The notes: generated by a model not told the origin, from the sequence alone. DNA of 64,000 nucleotides from Natrinema saccharevitans (GCF_001953745.1 NZ_LWLN01000001.1:806001-870000); one strand, 5' to 3'. Positions 43,925 to 52,515 are shown, counted from the stretch's first letter. Made by a program: numbers and translations.

Positions 43925-44895
43925 TCGAGATCGAAGAGGGCGGTATCGCGACGACGATACAAGATCTCGGACGCACCGGCCACTACCACATCGGAATGCC
44001 GCCGTCGGGCGCGATGGACCGGTACGCACACACGGTCGCCAACTACCTCGTCGGAAACGACGCCGACGCCGCGACCGTCGAGATGACCTATCAGGGCATC
44101 ACGGCGACGTTCCGAGAGGACGCCGTGATCGCGATCACCGGCGCGGACATGTCGCCGAGAGTCAACGGCGATCCGATCGAGACGTGGCGGTCCGTCGCCG
44201 TCGAGGCCGGCGACGAACTCGCCCTCTCGTTCGCGACCGAAGGGGCGCGGGCGTATCTCGCCGTCGCCGGCGGTATCGACGTACCGAAGGTGATGGGCAG
44301 CGGGTCGACGTACACGCTCGTCGGCATCGGTGGCCACGAGGGTCGCGCCCTCGAGGCGGGCGACGAACTGTCGATCGGCGAGTCCAACGACGGCGACGAA
44401 CTGGTCGGAACGCGAGTCGGCGACGAGTACGTCCCCACGTACGCGGACGAGGAGACCGTCCGGATCGTCCTCGGACTGACCGACTACCGGCTGACCGAGG
44501 CGGCGAAGGAGACGCTTTGCAACGCCGAATGGACGGTCTCGTCGGAGGCCGATCGCGTCGGCTACCGGCTCGAGGGACCGGACCTCGAGTTCGAGGAGCG
44601 CGAACAGCCGTTCGGTGCCGGGACCGATCCGTCGAACGTCGTCGATCTCGGCTACCCAATCGGCTCGATCCAGGTACCGAACCAGCCGATCGTCCTGATG
44701 CAGGACGCGGTCACTGGCGGAGGCTACGCGACCGTCGGGACGGTCATCAGCGCCGACCGCGGACTGCTCGCACAGCGACAGACCCACGATTCGGTGTACT
44801 TCGAGGCCGTCGACGTCGACGACGCACACGCCGCCCGCGAGGAGCGCAACGAACGCCTCGAAGCCGTTCGCGCGGCGATCGATGGCGGGATCTGA
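43921..44895 (+). CDS. pxpC: 5-oxoprolinase subunit PxpC (KipA family)
   Basis: A 324-residue KipA/allophanate-hydrolase-subunit-2 protein. Its hallmark opening is IATTIQDLGRTGHYHIGMPP with SGAMDRYAHTVANYLVGNDA; the end PIVLMQDAVTGGGYATVGTV and DRGLLAQRQTHDSVYFEAV is also typical. It pairs with PxpB; in urea carboxylase the homologous parts are fused as the carboxyltransferase domain. Translation is coupled to pxpB through the ATGA overlap. A 7-base-stem hairpin follows the stop. Confidence 0.92.
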   Translation: MIEIEEGGIATTIQDLGRTGHYHIGMPPSGAMDRYAHTVANYLVGNDADAATVEMTYQGITATFREDAVIAITGADMSPRVNGDPIETWRSVAVEAGDELALSFATEGARAYLAVAGGIDVPKVMGSGSTYTLVGIGGHEGRALEAGDELSIGESNDGDELVGTRVGDEYVPTYADEETVRIVLGLTDYRLTEAAKETLCNAEWTVSSEADRVGYRLEGPDLEFEEREQPFGAGTDPSNVVDLGYPIGSIQVPNQPIVLMQDAVTGGGYATVGTVISADRGLLAQRQTHDSVYFEAVDVDDAHAAREERNERLEAVRAAIDGGI

Positions 44896-44898
44896 CAT

Positions 44899-44916
44899 TC
44901 AACTCTCTCGAGTTGA
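44899..44916. terminator. Hairpin after pxpC
   Basis: TCAACTC, a TCTC loop, and GAGTTGA form a perfect 7-base stem four bases after the pxpC stop. It may be a partial terminator, an RNA-processing site or an operator for the biotin-carrier gene. There is no T-run. Confidence 0.4.
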
Positions 44917-44938
44917 CTGAAACAGAGAACAGAACAAA

Positions 44939-44959
44939 GGATATATTCGGTACTGAATA
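44939..44959 (+). promoter_or_regulatory. Biotin-carrier promoter with inverted half-sites
   Basis: The TATA stretch ATATATT (44941-44947) overlaps TATTC-GGTACT-GAATA (44944-44959), an inverted repeat with 5-base arms. The same TATTC/GAATA core is in the lrp operator at 49196-49232. Confidence 0.45.
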
Positions 44960-44976
44960 CAATACGGACGCACACC

Positions 44977-45219
44977 ATGTCCGACAAGACCACGATTACG
45001 TCACCGATGCCGGGCGTCTTCTACCGCCGTCCCGATCCCGATGACCCGCCGTTCGTCGAGCCGGGAGACGAGGTCGAGGAGGGCGAGACGGTCGGACTCG
45101 TCGAAGTCATGAAGAACTTCCACGATATCGAGGCCGACAGTTCGGGGACCGTCGGCGAGTTCCTCGTCGAGGACGAGGCCGAGATCGAGGCCGACCAGCC
45201 GCTCGTCGAGGTCGAGTAA
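44977..45219 (+). CDS. Biotin carboxyl carrier protein-like (80 residues)
   Basis: A single biotinyl/lipoyl domain of 80 residues. It begins MSDKTTITSPMPGVFYRRPD, has EEGETVGLVEVMKNFHDIEA with the candidate biotinyl Lys in EVMK, and closes SSGTVGEFLVEDEAEIEADQ. The residue after the Lys is Asn where acetyl-CoA carboxylase carriers have Met or Leu, a variation I associate with pxp-linked carriers. It lacks the long N-terminal region of usual AccB. It lies between pxpC and pxpA with its own TATA box, and should be loaded by the biotin carboxylase at 46232. Confidence 0.85.
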   Translation: MSDKTTITSPMPGVFYRRPDPDDPPFVEPGDEVEEGETVGLVEVMKNFHDIEADSSGTVGEFLVEDEAEIEADQPLVEVE

Positions 45220-45430
45220 CCGTCCTCGCGGCGTCGCCACAGCGACCGAACCGCCGTCGGCCGACTCCGATCGCGGACTCGAGCCGAGATGGCTCGCCTG
45301 TCGAACCCGCGCTTTCGCTCAGATATATCACCTTCGAGCAATACCGCCTTCTTCACACCTATATTTCATCACCGATTCAGAAGTCGGACAGCGTCCGAAT
45401 TTTTCCGATTCTGTAGACGGGGCGACGGAA

Positions 45431-45438
45431 GATATATG
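45431..45438 (+). promoter_or_regulatory. pxpA TATA box deciding the start codon
   Basis: GATATATG at 45431-45438 is 26-28 bases before the GTG at 45463. It makes the GTG the probable leaderless start and rules out the ATG at 45436, which lies inside the box. Confidence 0.5.
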
Positions 45439-45462
45439 CGAAATCCTGCTATAATTACGCCC

Positions 45463-46224
45463 GTGACGACGATAGACATCAACTGCGATATGGGAGAGAG
45501 TTTCGGGAACTGGCAGATGGGGCGGGACGAGGAAGTCATGCCCTATATCACGTCAGCGAACATCGCAGGGGGGTTCCACGCCGGCGACCCCCACGTCATG
45601 CGCGAGACGGTCTCGCTCGCCGCCGAACACGACGTGGCGATCGGCGTCCATCCGGGACTCCCCGACAGGATGGGGTTCGGCCGGCGGAAGATCGATGCCA
45701 GTCCCGAAGCGGTTCGGGACTACGTCGTGTATCAACTCGGTGCGCTCACCGCGTTCGCGCGCCGCCACGGTGCCGCGGTGCAACACGTCAAGCCCCACGG
45801 CGCGATGTATTCGATGCTCTCGGAGAGCCCGGAACACGCCCGCGCCGCCATGGAGGGGATGCTCGAGGTCGACGACGACCTGATCTACCTCGCGACCGAT
45901 ATGAACATCTACGAGGTCGCACAGGAGGTCGACGGGCTCCGGGCCGTCTTCGAGGGGTACGTCGACTTGGATTACCGGGCCGACCGCTCGCTCATCGTCG
46001 AACGGGAACTCGCGGACCGCGATCCCGAACTCGTGGCCGACCGATTCGTCTCGATCGCGACGGACGGCGTCGTCGAGGCGGCCAACGGGGAAGAGATCGC
46101 CGTCCCCGCCGACAGTATCTGTATCCACGGCGACAATCCGAACGCCGTCGCGATCCTCGAGGCGATCCACGAGCGAGTCGGCGAACACGGGATCGAACTC
46201 GAGTCGCTGTCGGCGATCGCGTAA
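45463..46224 (+). CDS. pxpA: 5-oxoprolinase subunit PxpA (LamB/YcsF family)
   Basis: A 253-residue YcsF-family protein. The GTG start gives VTTIDINCDMGESFGNWQMG, the invariant family opening; then YITSANIAGGFHAGDPHVMR, HPGLPDRMGFGRRKIDASPE, VQHVKPHGAMYSMLSESPEH and the end CIHGDNPNAVAILEAIHERV. It is the likely catalytic or phosphoryl-transfer partner of PxpB/PxpC in ring opening of 5-oxoproline. About 240 bases separate it from the carrier gene, so it has an independent promoter. It is convergent with the biotin carboxylase gene. Confidence 0.93.
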   Translation: MTTIDINCDMGESFGNWQMGRDEEVMPYITSANIAGGFHAGDPHVMRETVSLAAEHDVAIGVHPGLPDRMGFGRRKIDASPEAVRDYVVYQLGALTAFARRHGAAVQHVKPHGAMYSMLSESPEHARAAMEGMLEVDDDLIYLATDMNIYEVAQEVDGLRAVFEGYVDLDYRADRSLIVERELADRDPELVADRFVSIATDGVVEAANGEEIAVPADSICIHGDNPNAVAILEAIHERVGEHGIELESLSAIA

Positions 46225-46231
46225 CGACCGG

Positions 46232-47575
46232 CTACTCGCCCACGAGTTCCCGATCCACGTACTTGGTCGTGTGATCGTTCGCCAGGAACCCCTCGTCTTC
46301 GAGCAACTCGCGGTGGAACGGAACCGTCGTCGGGACGCCCTCGATGGCCGTTTCGTCGAGCGCGCGCTTGCCGCGAGCGATCACCTCCGCTCTGTCTCGC
46401 CCGGTGACGATCAGTTTGCCGAACATCGAGTCGTAGAACGGCGCGATCGAATCGCCCTCGTCGACGCCGTCGTCGACGCGGACGCCGATCCCTCGGGGCG
46501 GTTCGTACGTCGAGAGCGTCCCCGGGAGCGGCGTGAAATCGTTGTCCGGATCCTCGGCGTTGAGTCGGAACTCCATGGCGGCACCTCGCGGTTCGATCTC
46601 GTCTTGGGAAAATGGGAGTTCCTCGCCGGCCGCGACCCGGAGCTGCCACTTCACCAGATCGATTCCAGTGAGTTCCTCCGTCACGGTGTGTTCGACCTGG
46701 ATCCGAGCGTTGACCTCGATGAAGTAGAAGTCGCCGTCTTCGTAGAGGAACTCGACCGTCCCGGCGTTGACGTAGTCCGCTGCCGCCGCGCCGCGACGGG
46801 CCGCCGCACAGATCGCGTCGCGGGTCTCGTCGTCCAGCACGGGGGAGGGCGACTCCTCGACGAGTTTCTGCTGGCGGCGCTGAACGGTGCAGTCCCGTTC
46901 GCCGAAATGGCGGACGTTCCCGTGTTCGTCGCCCATGATCTGGACCTCGATGTGACGCGGCCCCTCGAGGAAGCGCTCGAGATAGACGTTGGGATTGTCG
47001 AAGTACGCGTCCCCTTCTCGGATCGCTTCCTGTAGCTTCGATTCGATCTGTGACGGCTCGTGAACGATTTTGAGCCCGCGGCCGCCGCCACCGCCGTCGG
47101 CCTTGATCGCGACCGGGTACCCGTGTTCGTCCGCGAACGCTTCGACCGCCTCCGGCGACGTGATCGGCTCGGTCGTCCCCGGAACGATGGGAACGTCGGC
47201 CTCGGCCATGATCTTGCGCGCTTTGGTCTTCTCGCCGAAGTCGGCCATCACGTCGCTCGGCGGCCCGATCCACTCGAACTCGCTTTCCTCGACGGCGGCC
47301 GCGAACGACTCGTTCTCCGCGAGGAACCCGTATCCAGGATGGATCGCGTCGGCGTCGGCCGCCCGTGCGGCCTCGAGCAACGCGTCCTGGTCCAAGTAGC
47401 TCTCCTTCGCCTTCGAGGGACCGATATGGTAGGCCTCGTCAGCCAGTCGGACGTGTTTCGCGTCCTCGTCCGCATCGCTGTAGACGGCGACCGAGTCGAT
47501 TCCGAGATCCGCACACGCCTGCGCGATTCGAACGGCGATCTCCTCGCGGTTCGCGATCAGGACCTTTTCGAACAC
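46232..47575 (-). CDS. Biotin carboxylase (AccC-like)
   Basis: A 447-residue ATP-grasp biotin carboxylase from a GTG at 47575 ([20 protein letters not shown]). Motifs: [14 protein letters not shown], the ATP-binding glycine loop [40 protein letters not shown], and the catalytic [20 protein letters not shown]. It is complete and unfused: no carrier or carboxyltransferase domain. It should charge the 80-residue carrier with CO2. No acyl-CoA carboxyltransferase gene is present nearby, which points to PxpB/PxpC as transferase partners (inference). TATA-like ATTTATCATTTAA lies at 47596-47608. Confidence 0.88.
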   Translation of the reverse strand: MFEKVLIANREEIAVRIAQACADLGIDSVAVYSDADEDAKHVRLADEAYHIGPSKAKESYLDQDALLEAARAADADAIHPGYGFLAENESFAAAVEESEFEWIGPPSDVMADFGEKTKARKIMAEADVPIVPGTTEPITSPEAVEAFADEHGYPVAIKADGGGGGRGLKIVHEPSQIESKLQEAIREGDAYFDNPNVYLERFLEGPRHIEVQIMGDEHGNVRHFGERDCTVQRRQQKLVEESPSPVLDDETRDAICAAARRGAAAADYVNAGTVEFLYEDGDFYFIEVNARIQVEHTVTEELTGIDLVKWQLRVAAGEELPFSQDEIEPRGAAMEFRLNAEDPDNDFTPLPGTLSTYEPPRGIGVRVDDGVDEGDSIAPFYDSMFGKLIVTGRDRAEVIARGKRALDETAIEGVPTTVPFHRELLEDEGFLANDHTTKYVDRELVGE

Positions 47576-47736
47576 AATATGGGACGAGACTCGCTATTAA
47601 ATGATAAATCTAACCTTACTCGGATTCTCGGATGTCGTTCATAATTGGGACGGTCCGCGGCCGCGTTCGACCAGTCGGCTCGTTCCGCGACGCGACCCGG
47701 CCGGACGCAGACGGTCTATCGCGAGTACGACCCGTA

Positions 47737-49071
47737 TCAGGCGACCGTCTCGAGCGCGGCCCTGAGTTCGTCGACGGCGTACTGAAGCTGCTCGCGCGAG
47801 ATGGAAAGCGGCGGCTGGAAGCGCATGACGTTCTTGTAGTAGCCGCCGACCCCCATCACGACGTTCGATTCGTCGCGGAGGTAGTCGCTGACGGCCGACG
47901 CCAGCTCGGGGTCCGGCTTCGGGGCGACGTTCTGTGGCCCCGTCGTCCCCGGCTCGACGAGTTCGACGCCCCACATCAGTCCGAGCCCGCGGGTCTGACC
48001 GACGACCTCGTACTCGCCCTCGAGCGCGCCGAGTTCGTCGGCGAGCCACCGGCCCTGCTCGCGGGCGTCGTCGACGATCCCGTCCTGCAGTTCGTCGATC
48101 GTCGCCAGCGCGGCGGCGCAGGCGACCGGGTTGCCGCCGAACGTCGAGAGGTGGTCGCCGGACTCGAAGGCGTCAGCGATCTCCGCGGGGGCGGTAAAGG
48201 CCCCGAGCGGCAGCCCGTTCGCGATCCCCTTGGCCTGGGTCAGGATGTCCGGTTCGACGTCGAAGTGGCTGCTCGCGAACAGCTCGCCCGTCCGGCCGTA
48301 GCCGGTCTGGACCTCGTCGACGATCAGCAACGCCCCGTGGTCGTGGGCGACTTCCTGGACTCGTTCGAGCCAGCCCTCCGGCGGGACGACGATTCCGGCT
48401 TCGCCCATGACCGGTTCGACGACGATCGCCGCCAGGTCGCCGCTCGTATGCGATCCGATGACACGCTCGAGTTCGTCGGCGCAGTCGGCGTCGCACTCCC
48501 CGCCGTCACAGCGCGGGCACCGGTAGCCGTAGGGTGGTGCGGTGTGGGCGACGTCGTTGAGCGTCGGGGCCATCCCCTGCTTGTAGGACTTGTTGCCCGT
48601 CAGCGCGAGACTGCCAAGCGTCCGGCCGTGAAACCCCATTTCGAGGGCGATGACCTCCTTCGACCCGGTGTACTTCCGTGCGAGTTTGACCGCGCCCTCG
48701 ACCGACTCCGTCCCGGAGTTACAGAAGAACGTCTTCTCGAGGTCGCCCGGCGTCACCTCCGCGATCCGCTCGGCGAGGTCGGCGACCGGCTCGTTGGGAT
48801 GGACGTACGAACAGCCGTGGACGAACTCCTCGAGCTGGGCTTTGGCGGCGTCGACGACGGCCTCGTTCCCGTGGCCGACGTTCGTCACTGCGATCCCCGC
48901 GAAGACGTCGAGGTACTCGTTGCCCTCGACGTCCTCGAGCGTACAGCCCGAGGCCCGTTTGACGGGGATATCGAGCGATTTCCAGATCGGCATCATGTGG
49001 TCGTCGTAGCTCGAGACGACGGCCGCGTTCGAGTCCCGACCGTCGGACGGCTCGAATTTCTGCTCGGACAT
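47737..49071 (-). CDS. Class III aminotransferase (GABA/ornithine-type)
   Basis: A 444-residue PLP enzyme. TFFCNSGTESVEGAVKLARK, LEMGFHGRTLGSLALTGNKS, LLIVDEVQTGYGRTGELFAS, the lysine in LTQAKGIANGLPLGAFTAPA and HLSTFGGNPVACAAALATID are standard for the class. A cysteine-bearing insertion (YRCPRCDGGECDADCADELE) is an oddity that may bind zinc. Adjacent to the 5-oxoproline genes it could move the amino group of the glutamate formed, or act on GABA. A TATA-like stretch TATAATTTATTA at 49095-49106 precedes it. Confidence 0.85.
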   Translation of the reverse strand: MSEQKFEPSDGRDSNAAVVSSYDDHMMPIWKSLDIPVKRASGCTLEDVEGNEYLDVFAGIAVTNVGHGNEAVVDAAKAQLEEFVHGCSYVHPNEPVADLAERIAEVTPGDLEKTFFCNSGTESVEGAVKLARKYTGSKEVIALEMGFHGRTLGSLALTGNKSYKQGMAPTLNDVAHTAPPYGYRCPRCDGGECDADCADELERVIGSHTSGDLAAIVVEPVMGEAGIVVPPEGWLERVQEVAHDHGALLIVDEVQTGYGRTGELFASSHFDVEPDILTQAKGIANGLPLGAFTAPAEIADAFESGDHLSTFGGNPVACAAALATIDELQDGIVDDAREQGRWLADELGALEGEYEVVGQTRGLGLMWGVELVEPGTTGPQNVAPKPDPELASAVSDYLRDESNVVMGVGGYYKNVMRFQPPLSISREQLQYAVDELRAALETVA

Positions 49072-49195
49072 ACCACATATCTCTAGACCCAGTCCTAATA
49101 AATTATAGCTACTAGAACACAGTTCGCGCCCTCGGCCGAGCGGCTGACGGCTCGGTCGGTCGTACTGTATCCGACTTTCGTCCTGAGGCGGGCCC

Positions 49196-49232
49196 GGTAT
49201 TCGAATGTTGTTTATCGGCGTGGGCGAATACC
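49196..49232 (+). promoter_or_regulatory. lrp promoter with flanking inverted repeat (operator)
   Basis: GGTATTCG (49196-49203) and CGAATACC (49225-49232) are perfect reverse complements on either side of the TATA-like GTTTATCG (49210-49217). The half-sites are 29 bases centre to centre, close to three helical turns. This is a strong candidate for autoregulation. Confidence 0.6.
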
Positions 49233-49238
49233 CGTGCC

Positions 49239-49730
49239 ATGGACGAGCGAAACGTTCGTATCCTCCAGGCCGTGGCGGAACTCGGGACGGGGAGTCCCGA
49301 CGAGATCTCGGAGTACACGGACATTCCGAAATCGACCGTCCACTACCGGCTCACGAAGCTCAAGGAAGACGGCGTCGTGAGCAACGACCTCTTGGACGTC
49401 GACCTCGAGGCGTTGGGACTGGAGATCACGGTCGTCACGGAGGTCATCGCCGAGTACGACGAACAGTATCACGAGGACGTCGGGGAGCAACTCGCCGCCA
49501 TCGAGGGGGTCAATCAGGTGTATTTCACGATGGGCGATACCGATTTCATCGTCATCGCGCATCTGGCGGACCGGGAGATGGTCCACCGTCTCATCAGCGA
49601 TTACGAGGCGATCGACGAGGTCGTTCGCACGAGTTCGCAGTTCGTGGTCGAAACGGTCAAGGACGAACCGCATCCGCTGAACGACTTCGAACTCGAGACG
49701 GTAGTCGAGTCGATCGCGGACGAGGACTGA
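49239..49730 (+). CDS. Lrp/AsnC-family regulator
   Basis: A 163-residue regulator. The N-terminal winged helix (MDERNVRILQAVAELGTGSP, then ISEYTDIPKSTVHYRLTKLK) is followed by a RAM-type ligand domain (LEITVVTEVIAEYDEQYHED ... VYFTMGDTDFIVIAHLADRE). Such proteins sense amino acids. It sits between the aminotransferase and permease genes of the 5-oxoproline locus and has an inverted repeat around its own TATA box, so it probably controls this locus and itself. Ligand is unknown; 5-oxoproline or glutamate are natural candidates. Confidence 0.92.
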   Translation: MDERNVRILQAVAELGTGSPDEISEYTDIPKSTVHYRLTKLKEDGVVSNDLLDVDLEALGLEITVVTEVIAEYDEQYHEDVGEQLAAIEGVNQVYFTMGDTDFIVIAHLADREMVHRLISDYEAIDEVVRTSSQFVVETVKDEPHPLNDFELETVVESIADED

Positions 49731-49749
49731 CGCCGCCGGTCTCGCGCGT

Positions 49750-51147
49750 TTACTCGAGTTCGCTCGGCTCCAGATCGGCCAGTTCGATCTCCGAGTCCGT
49801 CGAGGAGATTCCATACAGCACGACGCCGAGGAGCGCCCAGCAGAGGACGATCGCCCACTCGTAGGGCCAGACGAGCGCCGACGGCCCGCCCGGAAGATAG
49901 AGGCCGATGAAGCCGAGCGTCAGGACCAGCCCCGCGGCCCCGAACGCGTATCCGAACGGGAGCTTCAGCGGGCGGTTCAGGCCGGGCTCTCGGTAGCGGA
50001 GAACGAGGAACGAGACGACGACGAGGAACCAGGCGACGACGAGGCCGAGCCCGCTCGCGTTGACGATCCAGACCAGCATCTGTTCGCCGAACAGCGGCGC
50101 GAAGATCGAGAGCCCGCCGATGAGGACGATCGCGGTCGAGGGCGTGTTGTACTCGGGGTGGAGCGCGTTGATCCGTCGCGGAATCATCCCCGAATCGGCG
50201 AGCGCGAAGACGGCGCGACTGGCCCCCAGCAGGAAGGAGTTCCAGCTCGTGAGGATGCCCGCGATGCCAGCAAGCGCCATGATACGGCCGATCAGCTGAC
50301 TGCTGAAGATCGTTTCCATGGCCGCGGCGGCCGGCAGCGGGCTCTCGACGAGTTCGACGCCGGGCATGGCCTGCCCGGACGCCCAGATCACGCCGATGTA
50401 AAACAGCGCGGCAAGCGAGACTGCCGCCGGAATGAGAAGTCCGATGACGCGGGGCGGGACGTCGGCTTCCTCGGCGGACTGGGGAATGACGTCGAAGCCG
50501 ACGAACATGAACGGCGTCATGATCGCGACCGTGGCGACGCCGGCCGTCCCGACGTCCGACAGCGGCGGGTTCGGCTGGGTCTGTCCGTTGAACAGGGCCC
50601 CGATGACGAGCATGACACCCGCGAGGCCGATGACGAGCGTTAGCAGCGTCTGGAACTGTGCCGCGGGTTTCACGCCGCGGTAGTTGAGCCCCGTCATCAC
50701 GATCGCGCCGATCCCGCCGACGAGGATCCAGGACGCGTACACCGGCTCCCCGGCGACCGTCCAGAGTTCGAGGACGTTGAATCCGGGCACGATAAACGCC
50801 ATCGCGGACGGCAGCGCCACGACCTCGAAAACGACGACACCGACGTAGCCGAGGACGAGCGACCACGTACACACGAACGACCAGAGCGGGCCGAGCGCGC
50901 GGAAACTGTACACGTGTTCGCCGCCGACGAACGGCATCGCGGACGTGAGTTCACCGTATATCAGTCCGACGACGCATACCATGATCGCGCCCACGACGAA
51001 GCCGAGTACCGATCCGGCCACGCCCGCTTCGTCGATCCAGAACCCGGTCTGGATGATCCATCCCCAGCCGATCATCGCGCCGAACGCGAGGACGAAGAGG
51101 TCTTTTTTCGTCAGGATCCGCTCGAAGTCACTGTCGTTTCCTGCCAT
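49750..51147 (-). CDS. APC-family amino acid permease
   Basis: A 465-residue permease with about 12 membrane helices. LTKKDLFVLAFGAMIGWGWI is the APC first-helix signature with the unwound GxG-type ligand segment, and later AIMTPFMFVGFDVIPQSAEE, GILTSWNSFLLGASRAVFAL and SGMIPRRINALHPEYNTPST are conserved. The location suggests uptake of glutamate-family compounds or 5-oxoproline (inference). The ATG at 51147 (MAGNDSDFERILTKKDLFVL) is preferred to 51186. It is convergent with lrp, 19 bases away. Confidence 0.9.
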   Translation of the reverse strand: MAGNDSDFERILTKKDLFVLAFGAMIGWGWIIQTGFWIDEAGVAGSVLGFVVGAIMVCVVGLIYGELTSAMPFVGGEHVYSFRALGPLWSFVCTWSLVLGYVGVVVFEVVALPSAMAFIVPGFNVLELWTVAGEPVYASWILVGGIGAIVMTGLNYRGVKPAAQFQTLLTLVIGLAGVMLVIGALFNGQTQPNPPLSDVGTAGVATVAIMTPFMFVGFDVIPQSAEEADVPPRVIGLLIPAAVSLAALFYIGVIWASGQAMPGVELVESPLPAAAAMETIFSSQLIGRIMALAGIAGILTSWNSFLLGASRAVFALADSGMIPRRINALHPEYNTPSTAIVLIGGLSIFAPLFGEQMLVWIVNASGLGLVVAWFLVVVSFLVLRYREPGLNRPLKLPFGYAFGAAGLVLTLGFIGLYLPGGPSALVWPYEWAIVLCWALLGVVLYGISSTDSEIELADLEPSELE

Positions 51148-51464
51148 ACCACTCAGTGCCAAATGATGGGTGTTAAGTCTAACCATTCAAAAGCGACCAG
51201 GATAATATTCCATATAATCACTACATATTGGACAATGCACAACTCTCACCGATCGTACCGGCAATCGAAGCCGACGGACCGACGGACCGGCCGTCGTCTC
51301 GCCACCGGAGTCGTGGCCGGGCGGATCGAGCGTCGAAGGGACGGCAGTAGGTGTCGGCTTCGACGGCCACCGTTACTCAAACGACCGCCTACTCCGCGTA
51401 ACCACCTGCTACCGCTCGAGTAGCAAACTCATATATAGGATAGCCGATCCGGTATCGCAGGTCG
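51148..51464. other. Intergenic region with divergent promoters
   Basis: About 317 bases. Near the permease it holds the AT-rich GGATAATATTCC and CATATAATC (51209-51230), and near the other end CATATATAGG (51430-51439), the likely promoter of the leader frame at 51465. Nothing else was recognised. Confidence 0.4.
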
Positions 51465-51560
51465 ATGACACGTACGATAGAACGACAGTCATCGACGCTG
51501 ATCGATCGCCTGCTCGATTCCCGGCGAGTCGAACCCGGAGAGGTGTATAATCATGGCTGA
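51465..51560 (+). CDS. Possible 31-residue leader peptide
   Basis: A frame beginning MTRTIERQSSTLIDRLLDSR and ending VEPGEVYNHG overlaps the start of the PGF-CTERM gene by eight bases. The TATA stretch ATATATAGG (51431-51439) is about 30 bases before its ATG, so a leaderless transcript would begin here and not at 51553. GGAGAGGTG (51536-51544) is a plausible Shine-Dalgarno sequence for the downstream gene. Coding is inferred from arrangement alone. Confidence 0.4.
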   Translation: MTRTIERQSSTLIDRLLDSRRVEPGEVYNHG

Positions 51561-52515
51561 AGTACGCGGCTCGAGCGGTCCGGAGCGGTGGCAAACACTT
51601 CTCGCGGTCGGGCTCGGACTGGCCGTGATCGGCAGCCTCGTCGCGGCGGGTGCCGGGACGGTCGCCGCGCAAGCCGATCCGGACGACAACGGGACCGTTT
51701 CGGAGGCGGCATACGTCGACCCCGCACCAGAGAAGGGAGACCCCTACTACGAAGCGGCGGCCGACGACGGCAGCTGGGTCAGTTACGAGAACCCGCGCGA
51801 CGAGTACCGGAGTCCCTATCTCGGCGACGGCTCCGGAAAGATCTGCGTCTCGCTGGTCAACGAAAACGGCGACCCGGTCATCGGCGAGTCGGTGCCGAAC
51901 ACGTCCGTGACCGTCCCGACCGGCGGCGCGACGACGTGGCACTCCGACGCCGATCCGATGACCGTCCAGTTCCCCATGGACGACCACCACGAGTTCCCGC
52001 TCGACGGCGATCAGTTCGGCACCAGTCCGGACGTCGCACAGGGCGACGGCTATATGGACTCCCACTGTCTCGAGTTCCACGGGAACCCCGAAGACGCGAC
52101 CCTCACCTACGGCGAAGCCGAAATCAGCGGCGAACACGCCGATCGAATCGATGTCGCTGGCTATATCCAACAGGAACCAGCAGGCGACGGCTGGGACACC
52201 GATATCGATCCGATCGCCGCCGCGGAGCCCTACGAAGAGGCGGGCGGCGGCTGGACCTACGACGCGGCCGAGAACTCGACCCACGGTCAGGCCGTCGTCG
52301 TCCTGCAGCTCGACGCCCCCGCCGACGAGCGGTTCGACCCCGACGGCTCGAACGGCCCGTCGAACGCGTCCGACCCGGCATCGGCCGGCGAAAACGATGA
52401 TGACGACGAAAACGCCGAGAGCGGCGACCAGATGCCCGGCTTCGGCGTCGTCGGTGCGCTCGTCGCGCTGTCCGTCGCCGTCCTCGCTCGCCGTCGCGGC
52501 TATAGTAGCCGCTGA
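51553..52515 (+). CDS. PGF-CTERM-anchored surface protein
   Basis: A 320-residue secreted protein. Residues 1-41 form a Sec signal (LLAVGLGLAVIGSLVAAGAG TVAAQA region). The body is acidic with two well-separated Cys residues (KICVSLVNENG, DSHCLEFHGNP) and His-rich GDQ/DDHHEFPLD. The C-terminus has an Asp/Glu/Asn linker (ENDDDDENAESGDQ) and the archaeosortase signal MPGFGVVGALVALSVAVLAR followed by Arg residues. It should be lipid-anchored on the surface. The last codons (GYSSR) and the TGA come from the 85-base repeat at 52501. Confidence 0.85.
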   Translation: MAEVRGSSGPERWQTLLAVGLGLAVIGSLVAAGAGTVAAQADPDDNGTVSEAAYVDPAPEKGDPYYEAAADDGSWVSYENPRDEYRSPYLGDGSGKICVSLVNENGDPVIGESVPNTSVTVPTGGATTWHSDADPMTVQFPMDDHHEFPLDGDQFGTSPDVAQGDGYMDSHCLEFHGNPEDATLTYGEAEISGEHADRIDVAGYIQQEPAGDGWDTDIDPIAAAEPYEEAGGGWTYDAAENSTHGQAVVVLQLDAPADERFDPDGSNGPSNASDPASAGENDDDDENAESGDQMPGFGVVGALVALSVAVLARRRGYSSR

